A stretch of DNA of 64,000 nucleotides from Ancylostoma caninum (GCA_037903475.1 JBAJFG010000019.1:2541001-2605000); one strand, 5' to 3'. Shown: positions 1-10,974, counted from the first letter of the stretch. Translations and numbers: made by a program. The notes: a model not told the origin generated them from the sequence alone.

Positions 1-268
1 AAGTAACCATTTTTTTCTAGTACGAAGACCCTGCAACGCATTGCAGAGCGGTCACCGACACATATTAGGAGTGGATCAATGGCTTTGTCAACACCACCTC
101 TGCAATTTTGACCTCAACCGGGTCGCGCGTGCGATAGCACCGTCGCACAAATCGATATATCGATTGAATACTACATCGGATAGATTTTCTTTGACTGTCA
201 TAGTGTTGATGTTTAGTGTTTATGTTTGTGAACTTTGCCTTGCTAGTGAATTTTAGTTGTTTCAAGTA

Positions 269-274
269 TTTATT
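269..274 (-). promoter_or_regulatory. polyadenylation signal AATAAA for the tail-anchored gene
   Basis: AATAAA on the minus strand about 145 nt downstream of the stop codon at 420-422. It is the first canonical hexamer downstream, so it is the likely 3' end of the mRNA. Confidence 0.45.
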
Positions 275-419
275 AGAGTTATCAATGAAATCTGTCGATG
301 ATCTTTCAAACATGTTCAATGTCAAGGACCTGTTCCGTCCTGCGGAGCCGTCCCACCCTCATAAGGTCATCCTTACTGGCTCGTTGAACAGACAAGGGGA
401 TTTGTGATGTCAGCATCCG

Positions 420-1916
420 TTAGCTGAAGTCACCCTTTGTTTGCAGGATGATTATCGTAGTCATCACAACAACTGCAGAAATACCAAACACCCATGCACA
501 CAACGTATGTCTTCTTTTCTTGATGAATGCCAGCAGAGAAGTCGGCTTTTTGGGCTTGCGATAAGCTGAAGTCAGAGCGATTAAAAACACGCAGTCCGGA
601 CAAGGGAAAATTTTGCGGTGAACCCACGATATGTGACTGGACGCTCTCGGTACACGTACATCTTTGGTGGCTCATGGAAGACCTCAGAAGTAGACAGGCC
701 ACGTAATCTGGAAAGGCGAAAGTGTTGCTGGACGGCTATTAAGTTTCTGTGTGGATATGGGAAAGTACTTGCGATAGCAATCTGCGGTCATTCTCAAGAG
801 GGGGAGGGGGGGGGCGCCCTCTACCAGGGAAAGAAGTCATCATATCATGACTCCATCATAGATTGTTAAAATTGGAATTGACCCACTGACCCCTTATGAT
901 ACGTACAATGGTGAATATGCAATAAGCGCATATGCAATTCTGCTAACATCAGCAGATAACTTCCTTCCAAAATTTATGCCATTGAGAGCTGTTTCCAATG
1001 CAAACTTCGGAGATGTTTTTCACATTTTCTGGATGTTCGAGTAGCTCAAAGGAGACTTCAGACTTGGTTGAGCCCTGCAAAACGCTCCAAACTAAATCCA
1101 GCATATCACTCTGAATGTATAAGCATCCACGACTTTACCGCCATATTTCTCGTGCCTCTCTCCTATCCGGCTTGGTGTATAAGCATGGTCCTATTCCACC
1201 CATTTTCTGTACCCTAGCTTTTCCCACAAATAGTGCTAACGTATTTCATGGCTTTGCAACACAAAACGAAAGCGCAGCAATTGCCAATCTTCACCTCTGG
1301 GTCAGGAAGTGTTTCAAAACGATGAAACCACTCGATTTGACAAGATCCCTTAAATAGTACTCTAAGGACTACTTTCCAATGACCTGTAGGGAGGTAGGAG
1401 GGAAAAAAATGGCAGTAACTGTCAATACTGGCAATCTTGCAACGATAACAGGAGGAATGTATGAACAAATAGTGTTTCCAGAAGAATGCTTCCAAAAGAA
1501 CTCAGTATTTTAGGAAAGAAGAGCATATAGCTAACCTCACGTTCTGGAACTCCTGAAGGGTGAGAGGCTGGCAATTCCTTTCCACGGTGAACCGCGATGT
1601 AGCACCAAATTTACGAGCAGCACAAGTATGAGGCAACTCATACTCGTACTGTGAAGAAGTCTCCGGCTTCATTGTCACCATCGCCACGCAAACGCTTGCA
1701 GCCTTTCGTCGTGGAGGACGCTGAAGCGAGACAAGGATTAGCTGCAGTCCCAAATGTGATCTTCCCAACATCTCACCGTCCTCGGAGACCCATCAACGAC
1801 GTCGACCTCTAGTTCCTCGAGCGGTTCGAGCATCTGCTTCGCACGTTGCTCTTGGATGAATGACGATCTTCGCTTGTAGTGCATTCGCTCAATGAGGTCA
1901 GAAGAAACTGGCATAT
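420..1916 (-). CDS. 3' part of an unrecognised C-tail-anchored protein gene (six exons)
   Basis: Spliced minus-strand model: exons 1916-1777, 1720-1541, 1383-1295, 1074-961, 781-628 and 565-420 (stop TAA at 422-420). Introns are small (56 bp at 1721-1776, 62 bp at 566-627) with GTGAGA, GTGGGT and similar donors and pyrimidine-rich AG acceptors. Reading phase agrees at every junction except 1541/1383, where the upstream exon ends in phase 0 and the next needs phase 1, so a small exon may be missing between them. The first exon found needs phase 1, so the gene begins further upstream (above 1916); I did not find that part. The last exon has a basic stretch (KPKKPTSLLAFIKKRRH) followed by one hydrophobic helix (WVFGISAVVVMTTIIIL) ending eight residues before the stop: a tail-anchor topology. 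Exons 3-4 (HWKVVLRVLFKG, then SEVSFELLEHPE) look like a beta-rich, possibly C2-like, domain; this is only an impression. I do not recognise the family. Confidence 0.55.
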
Positions 1917-2447
1917 CTGGAGTAAAACGGATATATGAACACGAAGGTTGAGAATGATGAGGTAAGATTGCAGAAGGATGGATAGAATGAAAACAACTTT
2001 TACAGGTAAGTGAGGTGGCAAAACAAACGGAGAGTTGGTCAGTAGAATAACCAATCGGAGCCACGTACGAGGGGATTGGGAATCCTCAGAGGCACGATAT
2101 GCGTGTAGTTTTTTTGCGGATCTCTCTGCACAATACCCATATTCAAGACTTATCAGTGAGTACTTCATTAAGGGGAGCTTTTGTCGGAGATACAGAACTC
2201 CGGATGGTAATCCCTAGATAAGACCCCAATGTGTGGAACCTAAAAATGACCTCAAAGTTTTTGTGTGGAACTCGTGTACTCGTCGTGTATAAATGCACTG
2301 AAGATCCAAATAAACAGAGATAGTTATCAAAAAAAAATGTTGATTTCCAAGAAAGCAGTTGCGATTTCCACATTATTCGTCTGAATATTTTACTTGACAA
2401 TTGAACACAAATTTCTCGCTCATTTCTCCTATCCCACCCACTTCCCC

Positions 2448-2458
2448 CCCCCCCCCTC
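2448..2458. repeat. poly-C tract
   Basis: Uninterrupted run of C in otherwise AT-rich DNA. Similar short C/G runs lie near 800-812 and 26,670-26,680. The stretch 1,917-3,580 otherwise shows no exon or mobile element I can support, apart from whatever upstream exons of the first gene it may hold. Confidence 0.7.
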
Positions 2459-3589
2459 CACCAGTCTCTTGTGCTGGAGTAGGACCACGAAATGCAGCGA
2501 ATAAGATCAGCGATAAAATTCGGCAAAACTAAACGCGGCAGGGCACAGTGTTTAATTTCAAACATCTAACCGATCAAAATTATTTTTCAAGGGGACCGGT
2601 GGATAATTTCGTTTACTTCTTCGCTTATATACTCTGTCTGGTCCGCTGTTTCTATGCACTGAAGACGACCCATGAAAGCTAAGGACTTAAGGCGAATTCT
2701 AATAGTTCTGAAATAGAGCCCAAGAGCTCAAAATCATGTGCTGAAGAGTAATTTTCTGCGCTGGAGGTGGGCCACATAAATTTGGGCCTCCACACTTGTT
2801 TGCAAACAAATGACTATGCGAAACATAAATTTGCGTTTCAGTTCCGGAATCGCGTATATTTCCACATGTGAGCATGATGTGAGCTAACATATCAAACTGC
2901 TTGATATTATGTGAGATTTTGTAATTGAAGTATGATAATTCTAGGACTGCCGCTCATATAAATAGGCCCAAAAGTTAACTTACGTGGGAATCTCACAATT
3001 CTTAAGAATTTCAGTAGGATTTGTTAAGGTTTTGTTTAACAAAGGTGGTCGCCAATAGGGTACCCCAACATAGGATATCTTTCAAGACGATATTATTCCA
3101 TTTCTGACAGGAATTTTCTCCACCATATTTTCTGTTAATGTTAATGTTAATGTTAGCTTCTCTCTGAGTGGTATTTTCTTCCCTAATTTCAATACTTTTC
3201 ATACACACTATAACCTCAAAAGTGGCGCTTTGTCTTTTATCACCTGCTTTCACCATGTGCGCTATTGGCGCGAGGGTAACTGACCATAGGTGTTGCTCGA
3301 ATAGACCTCTCGACCAGCAAAAATCTTGCGTAATACTACCCGCAAAGACATTCTGAAAAAGGAACTCACTGCGGATATGCAAGCCCATTTCCTCCAAACA
3401 TCGGAAAGATCGCTCCTACGGAGTAGCGGTTTCACCCTATATAGAAGTGTTTTCTGTAGAAGGTCGCAGTTGGTCGTAAAAATAACACACATGCTCGTAT
3501 ACAGGATGATTACTGCTAGCCAACACACATAATACCTAAGCAGAATCTCGTGGAACTTTTTTTAGATTTACCCGAAAACACACATTGGT

Positions 3590-4315
3590 CATATGCTTAA
3601 TCCCTCATGATAAGGGTGTGCCGATGTCCAAAAGTGGGAGACGAGTCCACCGCTGTGATAAGGGTGCGCCGGCCCCCAAAAGTAGAAGAGACGGGTTCAC
3701 CGCTGTGATAAGAATGCGCCGGTGCCCAAAAGTGGGGGAGGCGGGCGCAGTGTTGCTGCAGGAGTGCGCCCGCGCCAATTAGCGATGAAACACTACAAGT
3801 CGAGTTCTCCGTAAAGTGAGAGCGGTATCACATCCCAATAGTTGTAATGTTTAAAAATGGTACGCGGCAGTGGATGAATAATGTGCATATTTGCCCTTTG
3901 TTCAGCCTTACAACCACTCCTATGTTCACCATTCTCATTTGTGCCTAACCATTTCTCACGAACCTTTTTTATATGCTCAACGTAACTCTTATCACTTCAC
4001 TAACAATAACATTCAAGAGATGGTAATCATTCTCTCTCATCATTCCACGGTAAATCGGTGACACGTAGCTGGCTATGTCGATCGAGAACTTATTGTGCAT
4101 GAAAAAGGAACGTTACCACCCTATACAAGCTCCATTGTGCTAAAGAAGAGGCAGCGGGAGGAAGCAATGTAATGCTACATTCTGAATTGGTTTTCCATTG
4201 GGATACTCGATTTGACAATAAATAATATTATTGTGGATATGAGATGAATTAATGCGAGCGAAGCTAGCATCAGAAGATGTCTGGAAGTCCGGCGTCATCC
4301 GGACGGCCAGACTGG
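3590..4315 (+). mobile_element. minisatellite-bearing non-autonomous element, possibly Helitron-like
   Basis: At 3,590-3,780 lie about three degenerate copies of a ~57-bp unit with core GATAAGGGTGCGCCGGC and CCCAAAAGTGG. About 500 bp downstream, 4,252-4,315 reads GCGAAGCTAGCATC, then a perfect 6-bp hairpin (4,287-4,304, GTCCGG/CCGGAC), then GGCCAGA and CTGG followed by T. A hairpin a few bases before a terminal CTRR is the textbook Helitron 3' end. The same minisatellite plus end motif recurs at 59.8-60.1 kb and, degraded, at 52.9-53.5 kb. The 5' end was not identified and no Rep/helicase is present, so the class is an inference. Confidence 0.4.
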
Positions 4316-4399
4316 TATATTAATATTTGTCAATTTATATATTAACATTTTAATATATACTTAATGTTTATCCATTGAAATAAAATCCGTTATTTTTGT

Positions 4400-4740
4400 A
4401 CTGGAAGGAATTCACGAGAATTTCGCTTTGGTCCCATGTGGCATCTCATCACGACATTGATTGTCGCCATAGTTTTGATTTGATGCAGGGAACGTCAATC
4501 ACGATTACATTTCTCCGCAGCCTGAAGCGCCGCTTCACTCACGCGGCGCTGCTGGGAGCTGTGGGCGTTGGCTGTTGCTTCGCCCGCGCCGCGTAGATGG
4601 TGCGGTGCTCCATGCCGCGGAGAGGTGCAACCATGATTGACGTCCCTTGTAAGCGACTATCGCGATGATGAGTTCCACCGCGAAACTTCCACGTACTTCC
4701 ACATCATTCGTTTCGAGAGCGTTGACATGCTAGGCAGCTG
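4400..4740. repeat. imperfect palindromic (foldback) element
   Basis: Two GC-rich arms in inverted orientation: the segment around 4,435-4,520 (GGGAACGTCAATCA and TTTCTCCGC) matches the reverse complement of 4,613-4,690 with scattered mismatches. The centre contains GCGGCGCTGCTGGGAGC. It carries no long ORF and its ends were not pinned down. Probably a decayed inverted-repeat transposon. Confidence 0.4.
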
Positions 4741-5180
4741 AAAATCCACGTGACTCACATGTTAGAATCTGCGCGGCTTGTACAAAACTACTCTGCACTT
4801 TTAGCTGCGTTTACACTTCGTCTCGAAGCGACGACGTTGCGGCTACGACCACAGCATGTGCGAGAAGCCTGGAGTGTAGGGCGAAAAAGCCTGAGAAAGA
4901 GGATAAATCCTAAATCAAAAAGTCAAAGTCAACGGAACTGTCGCATCGCGCCTGCTCTCAGACGTGGCGCGAAATGGGCCCATCGCGTGGTTTTCAGGGG
5001 AAAGTACGTATGTACGGCGTGCGATGGGGATCCGTGACTTCGCATAACTAGGATAGCCGCTAATTATAGCAACTCGACTGTATAACCGTATATGACTCCA
5101 AACGGGATTAGCTGCTGTTATTGTTGAACAGTTTGAACGTGTGCGATGATCGCGTATAAATACGCTTTCCACGTTGCAAT

Positions 5181-5194
5181 ACACTAACCACACT
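5181..5194. repeat. left 14-bp target-site duplication of the PLE insertion
   Basis: ACACTAACCACACT here is repeated exactly at 10,106-10,119. The two copies bracket the whole inverted-plus-direct Penelope-like composite, showing that 5,195-10,105 arrived as one insertion. Confidence 0.85.
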
Positions 5195-5240
5195 AGTTTC
5201 CATGTTCCCTGCTTTTTAAACCTGGGCATTTTGATACTAT

Positions 5241-5434
5241 GCTTTGTATGCTGCTGCTACCTCCAGGTTGTTTGGTGGAACTCGTTTATTAGGGCCTGAC
5301 GTTTCGACTTAAACGTCTTCTTCGGAGGCCTGAAAGTGGTGTAAAGCTCAATTATGCGTTCTTCAAGACCAAATGTTGCGTCCATCAATGGCTAATGCAA
5401 CATCATTCCGGATTAACTAGACAGAACCGCCCAT
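5241..5434 (-). repeat. PLE pseudo-LTR, inverted copy
   Basis: Reverse complement of the 194-bp direct repeats at 6,889-7,082 and 9,912-10,105. Contains the hammerhead-like motif at 5,293-5,330. Confidence 0.85.
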
Positions 5435-5570
5435 AGACAGCAAGCAACTAACCACCGTTTTTGAGTCCACCGTTTTCGCGGATGTCCGCACCGATCAGAA
5501 ACGCACACCACGGACAATTGAGTGCGACCATGCACCCTAGATGGAACGCGGGTTTGTGTATCGTAGTAAT

Positions 5571-6890
5571 CTACAGCTCGCACAGTGATACGAAGGGAAG
5601 GAAGTCATTGGTAACGGACACGCACTCATTCCGGTTATTCATGCTCGGATTCCTGGCGGAAATCCAGAACCCCTCTAATGCTTTTCGCGCAGTGATGTCT
5701 GTCTCATGGATGAGAATCGTGCACATTACGTCAAAGTCATTGCCGTTGTGTCCTTCGTGTCTATGCTTTCCAAGTGCTGATACAAGGCTCCCTCTTCGTT
5801 TACTTGCCAGATGTTCCTTGATACGAATGCTAAGCACACGGCCAGTTTCCCCAATATATAGAGCTCCGCAATTCAAACAAGTTATCTGATAAACAACTCC
5901 TGCCTTCGAACAGTCTCCATTCTTTCCGTGCGGGCAGACAATGCAATCTTTCGATATGCACTCCTTGTCGTAAAGTCTGTTTCTAACCAACTGCTTTTTG
6001 ATGTTATCATTAGGTATGTTAACTAAGGTAACATCATTTTGCAGTTGCGCCCGCTTAAGACATCGACGTATGTCTGCAGACATTTCATCGGAGACGAATG
6101 GTAGGCAGAGCGTTAGCTTGTTTTCGTGGGTTCTCTGTGGGGTTCCACTATGCCGAGTCCGAAATCGGGAGGAAGCCATGTACCCGTTGCTGCTCGCGAT
6201 GTTGGATGCCATGAGAAGTGATTCTTGCCTCTCGGCCTCTCCAGTGCTGATGTAGTAAGCAGTTTTAAACATATTTCGTACAACAGCTCGTTTGACGGGT
6301 GCTGGATGTGCAGACATGGCGTGCAGAATTATGTTTTTTGACGTAGCCTTGCGATACCACTTTACTCTGATCGTGCCGCTGGACAGACTTATATGAGTGT
6401 TAAGGTAGGCCAACCAACCATCTTTCGGGGCTTCCCTTGTGAACCGGATATTTTCTGACTGTTCATTGAGAATGGTAAAACACTCATCCATTTCGGATTG
6501 TGTTGAGGTGGCGATGAAACAGTCATCAATATATCTGCAGTATAAGAGCGGTAGGCGTGCTAATACTGGTTGTTCAATTCGACTCATGAAACAAATGGCT
6601 AACACCGGCGCTAGCCTTTGCCCCATGGCGAGCCCTCGTATTTGAGAAAAGTATCTCCCCGACCACTTAAAAATATTGCAACTTAAGCATTCCTTGATAA
6701 GTGTGATGGTGCGCCTGATGCTGAGCCCATACATTTCAATGCCGGCAGCATGAATTTCTAACATTTCCAGAACTGCTTGCAGGGCTTTGTTGTTTTCGAC
6801 ATTAGTGTACAAAGAAGTCACGTCAAATGATTCTATGACACTATTGCAATCGAGATTGGAAGCGCGTAGTCGCTCAAGGAAGGAACTCAT
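5571..6890 (-). pseudogene. inverted, 5'-truncated PLE ORF (RT C-terminal half plus GIY-YIG endonuclease)
   Basis: Open for about 439 codons on the minus strand and identical in protein to the C-terminal half of the full ORF at 7,094-9,775 apart from its first residues. It starts just before RT motif A (SFDVTSLYTN), includes YIDD and the GIY-YIG domain, and ends at the same stop. It lacks the whole N-terminal half, so it cannot encode a complete RT. Truncation falls at 6,888, exactly where the direct pLTR of the downstream copy begins. Confidence 0.88.
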
Positions 6891-7082
6891 GGGCGGTTCT
6901 GTCTAGTTAATCCGGAATGATGTTGCATTAGCCATTGATGGACGCAACATTTGGTCTTGAAGAACGCATAATTGAGCTTTACACCACTTTCAGGCCTCCG
7001 AAGAAGACGTTTAAGTCGAAACGTCAGGCCCTAATAAACGAGTTCCACCAAACAACCTGGAGGTAGCAGCAGCATACAAAGC
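6889..7082 (+). repeat. PLE pseudo-LTR, upstream direct copy
   Basis: 194-bp repeat starting ATGGGCGGTTCTGTCTAG and ending AGCAGCATACAAAGC, matching 9,912-10,105 base for base by eye. It lies only 11 bp ahead of the ORF start codon, so it also serves as 5' UTR and probably promoter. The hammerhead-like motif is at 6,993-7,030. Confidence 0.88.
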
Positions 7083-7093
7083 ATAGTATCAAA

Positions 7094-9775
7094 ATGCCCA
7101 GGTTTAAAAAGCAGGGAACATGGAAACTATTGTATGAAGTACCGCCGAATTTGTTCCCACTAACACGAGAAGCATTGTCGCTTCGGCAAACTGTGGTTGC
7201 AACTCGACAAACACTCATCTTCCTTCAACGATGCAAGATGACAGGAGTGATCCCTGCATTCATTTCAAACAAGAAAATCGGAGCAACATGCGGTCTACCT
7301 GAAACACATCCTAAGATTTTGAATGTTTATCGTTCTATTCTTAGTGTTGTAATTAAGGAAAAGCAGCATATGTTGTACTCGTCGCTTTTGAAATGTCGTG
7401 CAAAGGAACAAGCCTGCCAACGTCATCTGCCTGAACGAATTTGGAGGAGGATTGAGAGTGGGTCGAGGTCGATTTGTGATTCTTTGCGATCTAATGTTAA
7501 ATCCACTCTCTGCGCGAAGTACAACAGACTTCTAGATAAACTTCACGGTGACCGTCCAAATAGCAGAGACAGACCAACCGTGTCCCACCAGACCGATCAG
7601 CCTACAGCTCCAAATGAATCCACAATCAAAAGGGAAAGAGTTACAGTAATCGGCAACGTTCATATCTCCGCGAATGCTCTAAACCTTCTCGAGCTCGGTC
7701 CATCTTTTTCTCCCGCGCGTAATATCAATGCAGTGACATTCCGAAAAGTTGTTGGTGGATTGCACAGATTGAGGGATCAATTGCGCGACAAACTGAGACG
7801 TGATAGCCAGCCACAAAACTCTGCTTACCTCAGCAGAAGAGCATTGCCTGTTGTTCCATTTCCACGTTTGTTCTACAAGGAACCGACACCAATGCACGAA
7901 GCCGATATAAAGTTTCGGATTCTAGCATCCGGTGTACTGGAAACCTTGAATAAGTACAAACGACGACGACACAGCAACATGACACGAGAACAATGGGAAG
8001 GGTTCAGGCAGTTGCGAGAAATGACGAACAATGGCTCTATCCGCGTATCAGTAAGTGATAAAGGTGGGGAGTTTGTAATAATCCCGCAAGCACTTGATCG
8101 TGAAATAACAGACCTGCATCTAAGGGATGCCTCTGTTTATCGTCAAACGGATGAGAAAGAATTCATGGCACAATGCAGACGTCTGAATGACATTTGGGTG
8201 CAAGTTGCGAAATTTGCAGGAATTGATGAAAGATTTGTAAGCAGGCTCAAAATAGATCACCCTAAATGTCCAGTGTTCTACAGCCTTGTGAAAACTCACA
8301 AACTCTCATCAGATGACATGCGATCAATGTCGCCGGACACATATAAGATCAGACCTATCGTGAGTTGTGTAGGGGGCCCAACCGACCGGATTTCGTGGTT
8401 TTTAACAAAAATCGTAGGACAGCTATTACCGAAAATACCCGCCCACTTGACCAACACAAACCAGTTCCTTGAGCGACTACGCGCTTCCAATCTCGATTGC
8501 AATAGTGTCATAGAATCATTTGACGTGACTTCTTTGTACACTAATGTCGAAAACAACAAAGCCCTGCAAGCAGTTCTGGAAATGTTAGAAATTCATGCTG
8601 CCGGCATTGAAATGTATGGGCTCAGCATCAGGCGCACCATCACACTTATCAAGGAATGCTTAAGTTGCAATATTTTTAAGTGGTCGGGGAGATACTTTTC
8701 TCAAATACGAGGGCTCGCCATGGGGCAAAGGCTAGCGCCGGTGTTAGCCATTTGTTTCATGAGTCGAATTGAACAACCAGTATTAGCACGCCTACCGCTC
8801 TTATACTGCAGATATATTGATGACTGTTTCATCGCCACCTCAACACAATCCGAAATGGATGAGTGTTTTACCATTCTCAATGAACAGTCAGAAAATATCC
8901 GGTTCACAAGGGAAGCCCCGAAAGATGGTTGGTTGGCCTACCTTAACACTCATATAAGTCTGTCCAGCGGCACGATCAGAGTAAAGTGGTATCGCAAGGC
9001 TACGTCAAAAAACATAATTCTGCACGCCATGTCTGCACATCCAGCACCCGTCAAACGAGCTGTTGTACGAAATATGTTTAAAACTGCTTACTACATCAGC
9101 ACTGGAGAGGCCGAGAGGCAAGAATCACTTCTCATGGCATCCAACATCGCGAGCAGCAACGGGTACATGGCTTCCTCCCGATTTCGGACTCGGCATAGTG
9201 GAACCCCACAGAGAACCCACGAAAACAAGCTAACGCTCTGCCTACCATTCGTCTCCGATGAAATGTCTGCAGACATACGTCGATGTCTTAAGCGGGCGCA
9301 ACTGCAAAATGATGTTACCTTAGTTAACATACCTAATGATAACATCAAAAAGCAGTTGGTTAGAAACAGACTTTACGACAAGGAGTGCATATCGAAAGAT
9401 TGCATTGTCTGCCCGCACGGAAAGAATGGAGACTGTTCGAAGGCAGGAGTTGTTTATCAGATAACTTGTTTGAATTGCGGAGCTCTATATATTGGGGAAA
9501 CTGGCCGTGTGCTTAGCATTCGTATCAAGGAACATCTGGCAAGTAAACGAAGAGGGAGCCTTGTATCAGCACTTGGAAAGCATAGACACGAAGGACACAA
9601 CGGCAATGACTTTGACGTAATGTGCACGATTCTCATCCATGAGACAGACATCACTGCGCGAAAAGCATTAGAGGGGTTCTGGATTTCCGCCAGGAATCCG
9701 AGCATGAATAACCGGAATGAGTGCGTGTCCGTTACCAATGACTTCCTTCCCTTCGTATCACTGTGCGAGCTGTAG
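7094..9775 (+). CDS. Penelope-like element polyprotein: reverse transcriptase with C-terminal GIY-YIG endonuclease
   Basis: Intact 893-codon ORF. The N-terminal ~300 residues are basic and match no motif I can name. The RT core follows: motif A near residue 473 (FDVTSLYTN), GLAMGQRLAPVLA near 539, and the catalytic RYIDDCF near 574. After the RT comes a Cys-rich linker (CISKDCIVCPHGKNGDC) and a GIY-YIG nuclease at about 785-850: VVYQI for GIY, LYIGET for YIG, and the catalytic-type Arg in GRVLSIRIKEH. This RT-to-GIY-YIG order defines EN-positive PLEs. The RT copies element RNA at a nick made by the endonuclease. Start ATG lies 11 bp past the pLTR. No frameshift or stop interrupts it, so this copy may be active or recently active. 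Which PLE clade it belongs to (a nematode lineage is likely) was not determined. Confidence 0.93.
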   Translation: MPRFKKQGTWKLLYEVPPNLFPLTREALSLRQTVVATRQTLIFLQRCKMTGVIPAFISNKKIGATCGLPETHPKILNVYRSILSVVIKEKQHMLYSSLLKCRAKEQACQRHLPERIWRRIESGSRSICDSLRSNVKSTLCAKYNRLLDKLHGDRPNSRDRPTVSHQTDQPTAPNESTIKRERVTVIGNVHISANALNLLELGPSFSPARNINAVTFRKVVGGLHRLRDQLRDKLRRDSQPQNSAYLSRRALPVVPFPRLFYKEPTPMHEADIKFRILASGVLETLNKYKRRRHSNMTREQWEGFRQLREMTNNGSIRVSVSDKGGEFVIIPQALDREITDLHLRDASVYRQTDEKEFMAQCRRLNDIWVQVAKFAGIDERFVSRLKIDHPKCPVFYSLVKTHKLSSDDMRSMSPDTYKIRPIVSCVGGPTDRISWFLTKIVGQLLPKIPAHLTNTNQFLERLRASNLDCNSVIESFDVTSLYTNVENNKALQAVLEMLEIHAAGIEMYGLSIRRTITLIKECLSCNIFKWSGRYFSQIRGLAMGQRLAPVLAICFMSRIEQPVLARLPLLYCRYIDDCFIATSTQSEMDECFTILNEQSENIRFTREAPKDGWLAYLNTHISLSSGTIRVKWYRKATSKNIILHAMSAHPAPVKRAVVRNMFKTAYYISTGEAERQESLLMASNIASSNGYMASSRFRTRHSGTPQRTHENKLTLCLPFVSDEMSADIRRCLKRAQLQNDVTLVNIPNDNIKKQLVRNRLYDKECISKDCIVCPHGKNGDCSKAGVVYQITCLNCGALYIGETGRVLSIRIKEHLASKRRGSLVSALGKHRHEGHNGNDFDVMCTILIHETDITARKALEGFWISARNPSMNNRNECVSVTNDFLPFVSLCEL

Positions 9776-9911
9776 ATTACTACGATACACAAACCCGCGT
9801 TCCATCTAGGGTGCAGGGTCGCACTCAATTGTCCGTGGTGTGCGTTTCTGATCGGTGCGGACATCCGCGAAAACGGTGGACTCAAAAACGGTGGTTAGTT
9901 GCTTGCTGTCT

Positions 9912-10105
9912 ATGGGCGGTTCTGTCTAGTTAATCCGGAATGATGTTGCATTAGCCATTGATGGACGCAACATTTGGTCTTGAAGAACGCATAATTGAGC
10001 TTTACACCACTTTCAGGCCTCCGAAGAAGACGTTTAAGTCGAAACGTCAGGCCCTAATAAACGAGTTCCACCAAACAACCTGGAGGTAGCAGCAGCATAC
10101 AAAGC
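9912..10105 (+). repeat. PLE pseudo-LTR, downstream direct copy
   Basis: Second direct copy of the 194-bp repeat, ending immediately at the right TSD (10,106-10,119). Hammerhead-like motif at 10,016-10,053. Confidence 0.88.
10016..10053 (+). ncRNA. hammerhead-ribozyme-like structured motif in PLE pLTR
   Basis: Outer stem GGCCT/AGGCC encloses CCGAAGA, a short GAC...GTC helix and GAAAC. PLE terminal repeats are known to carry small type I hammerheads with CUGANGA and GAAA cores. This copy departs from the consensus (CCGAAGA instead of CUGAAGA, and GCC instead of GUC at the expected cleavage site), so self-cleavage is doubtful. Equivalent sites are 6,993-7,030 (+) and 5,293-5,330 (-). A GACGTTT/AAACGTC hairpin is an alternative fold. 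Confidence 0.45.
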
Positions 10106-10119
10106 ACACTAACCACACT
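10106..10119. repeat. right 14-bp target-site duplication of the PLE insertion
   Basis: ACACTAACCACACT, identical to 5,181-5,194. Confidence 0.85.
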
Positions 10120-10637
10120 GTTTTGTGAACCGACCGTACGAGGAAGGCCATCATTTGTGGGGATTCTGGCAGTTGACTTGTAAAGAAAAATGTGCATCCT
10201 CTATATTTAGAAACTGGTTAAGATATGACAGATATTTCTTAGCAAATTGAGGTCGTGGATCAACTTGCGCAGGTACGGAATATAGCAAAAAAAAACAAAT
10301 ATAATGTATGAAACTGTGTCGCTGAATGAATGAATGAATGATTGAATGAATTAGTTGTTGCTTTGTCACATTATATGGAGCTTTAAGTAGACGTTTAGGT
10401 GACGTTAGTGATAAGAATAAAGAAAACATTGTTGACAAGAGGAGGTGTTAACTACGCGGGGTAGTCACAAAACCTCTATGAAAGGTCAATTGAAGTTTGA
10501 AAAAAAAAGATGATTAATTGTAAATATTATAATTAGACTGTGCACTTATTTTGGGAAAGGAAACAAGTATAACGAAAGCACAGAAGCACTATTAACCAAC
10601 GGTGGGAGAAAAATCAACTGACGACCCGCCTTAACGT

Positions 10638-10969
10638 CTATAGATAGCCACGGTGACACGGTTTTACAGCTGCCGGCGATAAGACGAGAGTTAGGGTAGT
10701 TTTTGAATAAGAGCTGCTACAATCGAATGAACAGCAATCACATGCTAAACAAAAGCTTGTGTTGAATGTGGTAAACAGCATGACGAGCAGTGCACAGCAG
10801 GTACGTGGAGTCCTCAGCTCGGAGCTAAACACCAAGCCTTCGTCCTGCTGATGCTGAGCGCCGCTATACATCTTTCCGTCAGCCAAGGCGACGTTTTCGA
10901 TACTCACACCGCAGCTGCTGGCGAAGATAACGGCCCCACGGTGGCCATATCAAAGTTCTGGATACGCAT
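10638..10969 (-). CDS. candidate small two-exon gene, Cys-rich, unrecognised
   Basis: Possible first exon 10,969-10,908 (ATG, MRIQNFDMATVGPLSSP) with a strong GTGAGT donor, then an 83-bp intron ending TTTAG, then exon 10,824-10,638 in matching phase to a TAG stop. The second exon has a short hydrophobic run (CCALLVMLFTTF) and clustered cysteines (CLACDCCSFDC). About 82 residues in total. I see no known domain. Codon use is not decisive and the ATG context is unremarkable, so this could be chance. Confidence 0.28.
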
Positions 10970-10974
10970 GATTT

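Larger units (their letters stand above)
5195..10105 (+). mobile_element. Penelope-like retroelement (PLE), composite insertion with inverted partial copy
   Basis: One insertion flanked by a 14-bp TSD. Its parts are an inverted 5'-truncated copy (5,195-6,888), a direct pLTR (6,889-7,082), the full ORF (7,094-9,775), 3' UTR, and a second direct pLTR (9,912-10,105). The inverted copy runs through its own pLTR (5,241-5,434) into the first 46 bp of the next unit's 5' end, as expected if the template RNA was a tandem array. In the segments compared by eye the inverted arm differs from the direct arm by a single base, near 5,529, so the insertion is young. Inverted and tandem partial copies are typical of PLEs and reflect their target-primed reverse transcription. 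Confidence 0.9.

Noticed and set aside
8701..9348. Minus-strand ORFs opposite the PLE coding region (for example 9,091-9,348)
   Set aside because: Exact shadows of the RT/endonuclease frame and repeated identically in the inverted copy; no independent evidence.
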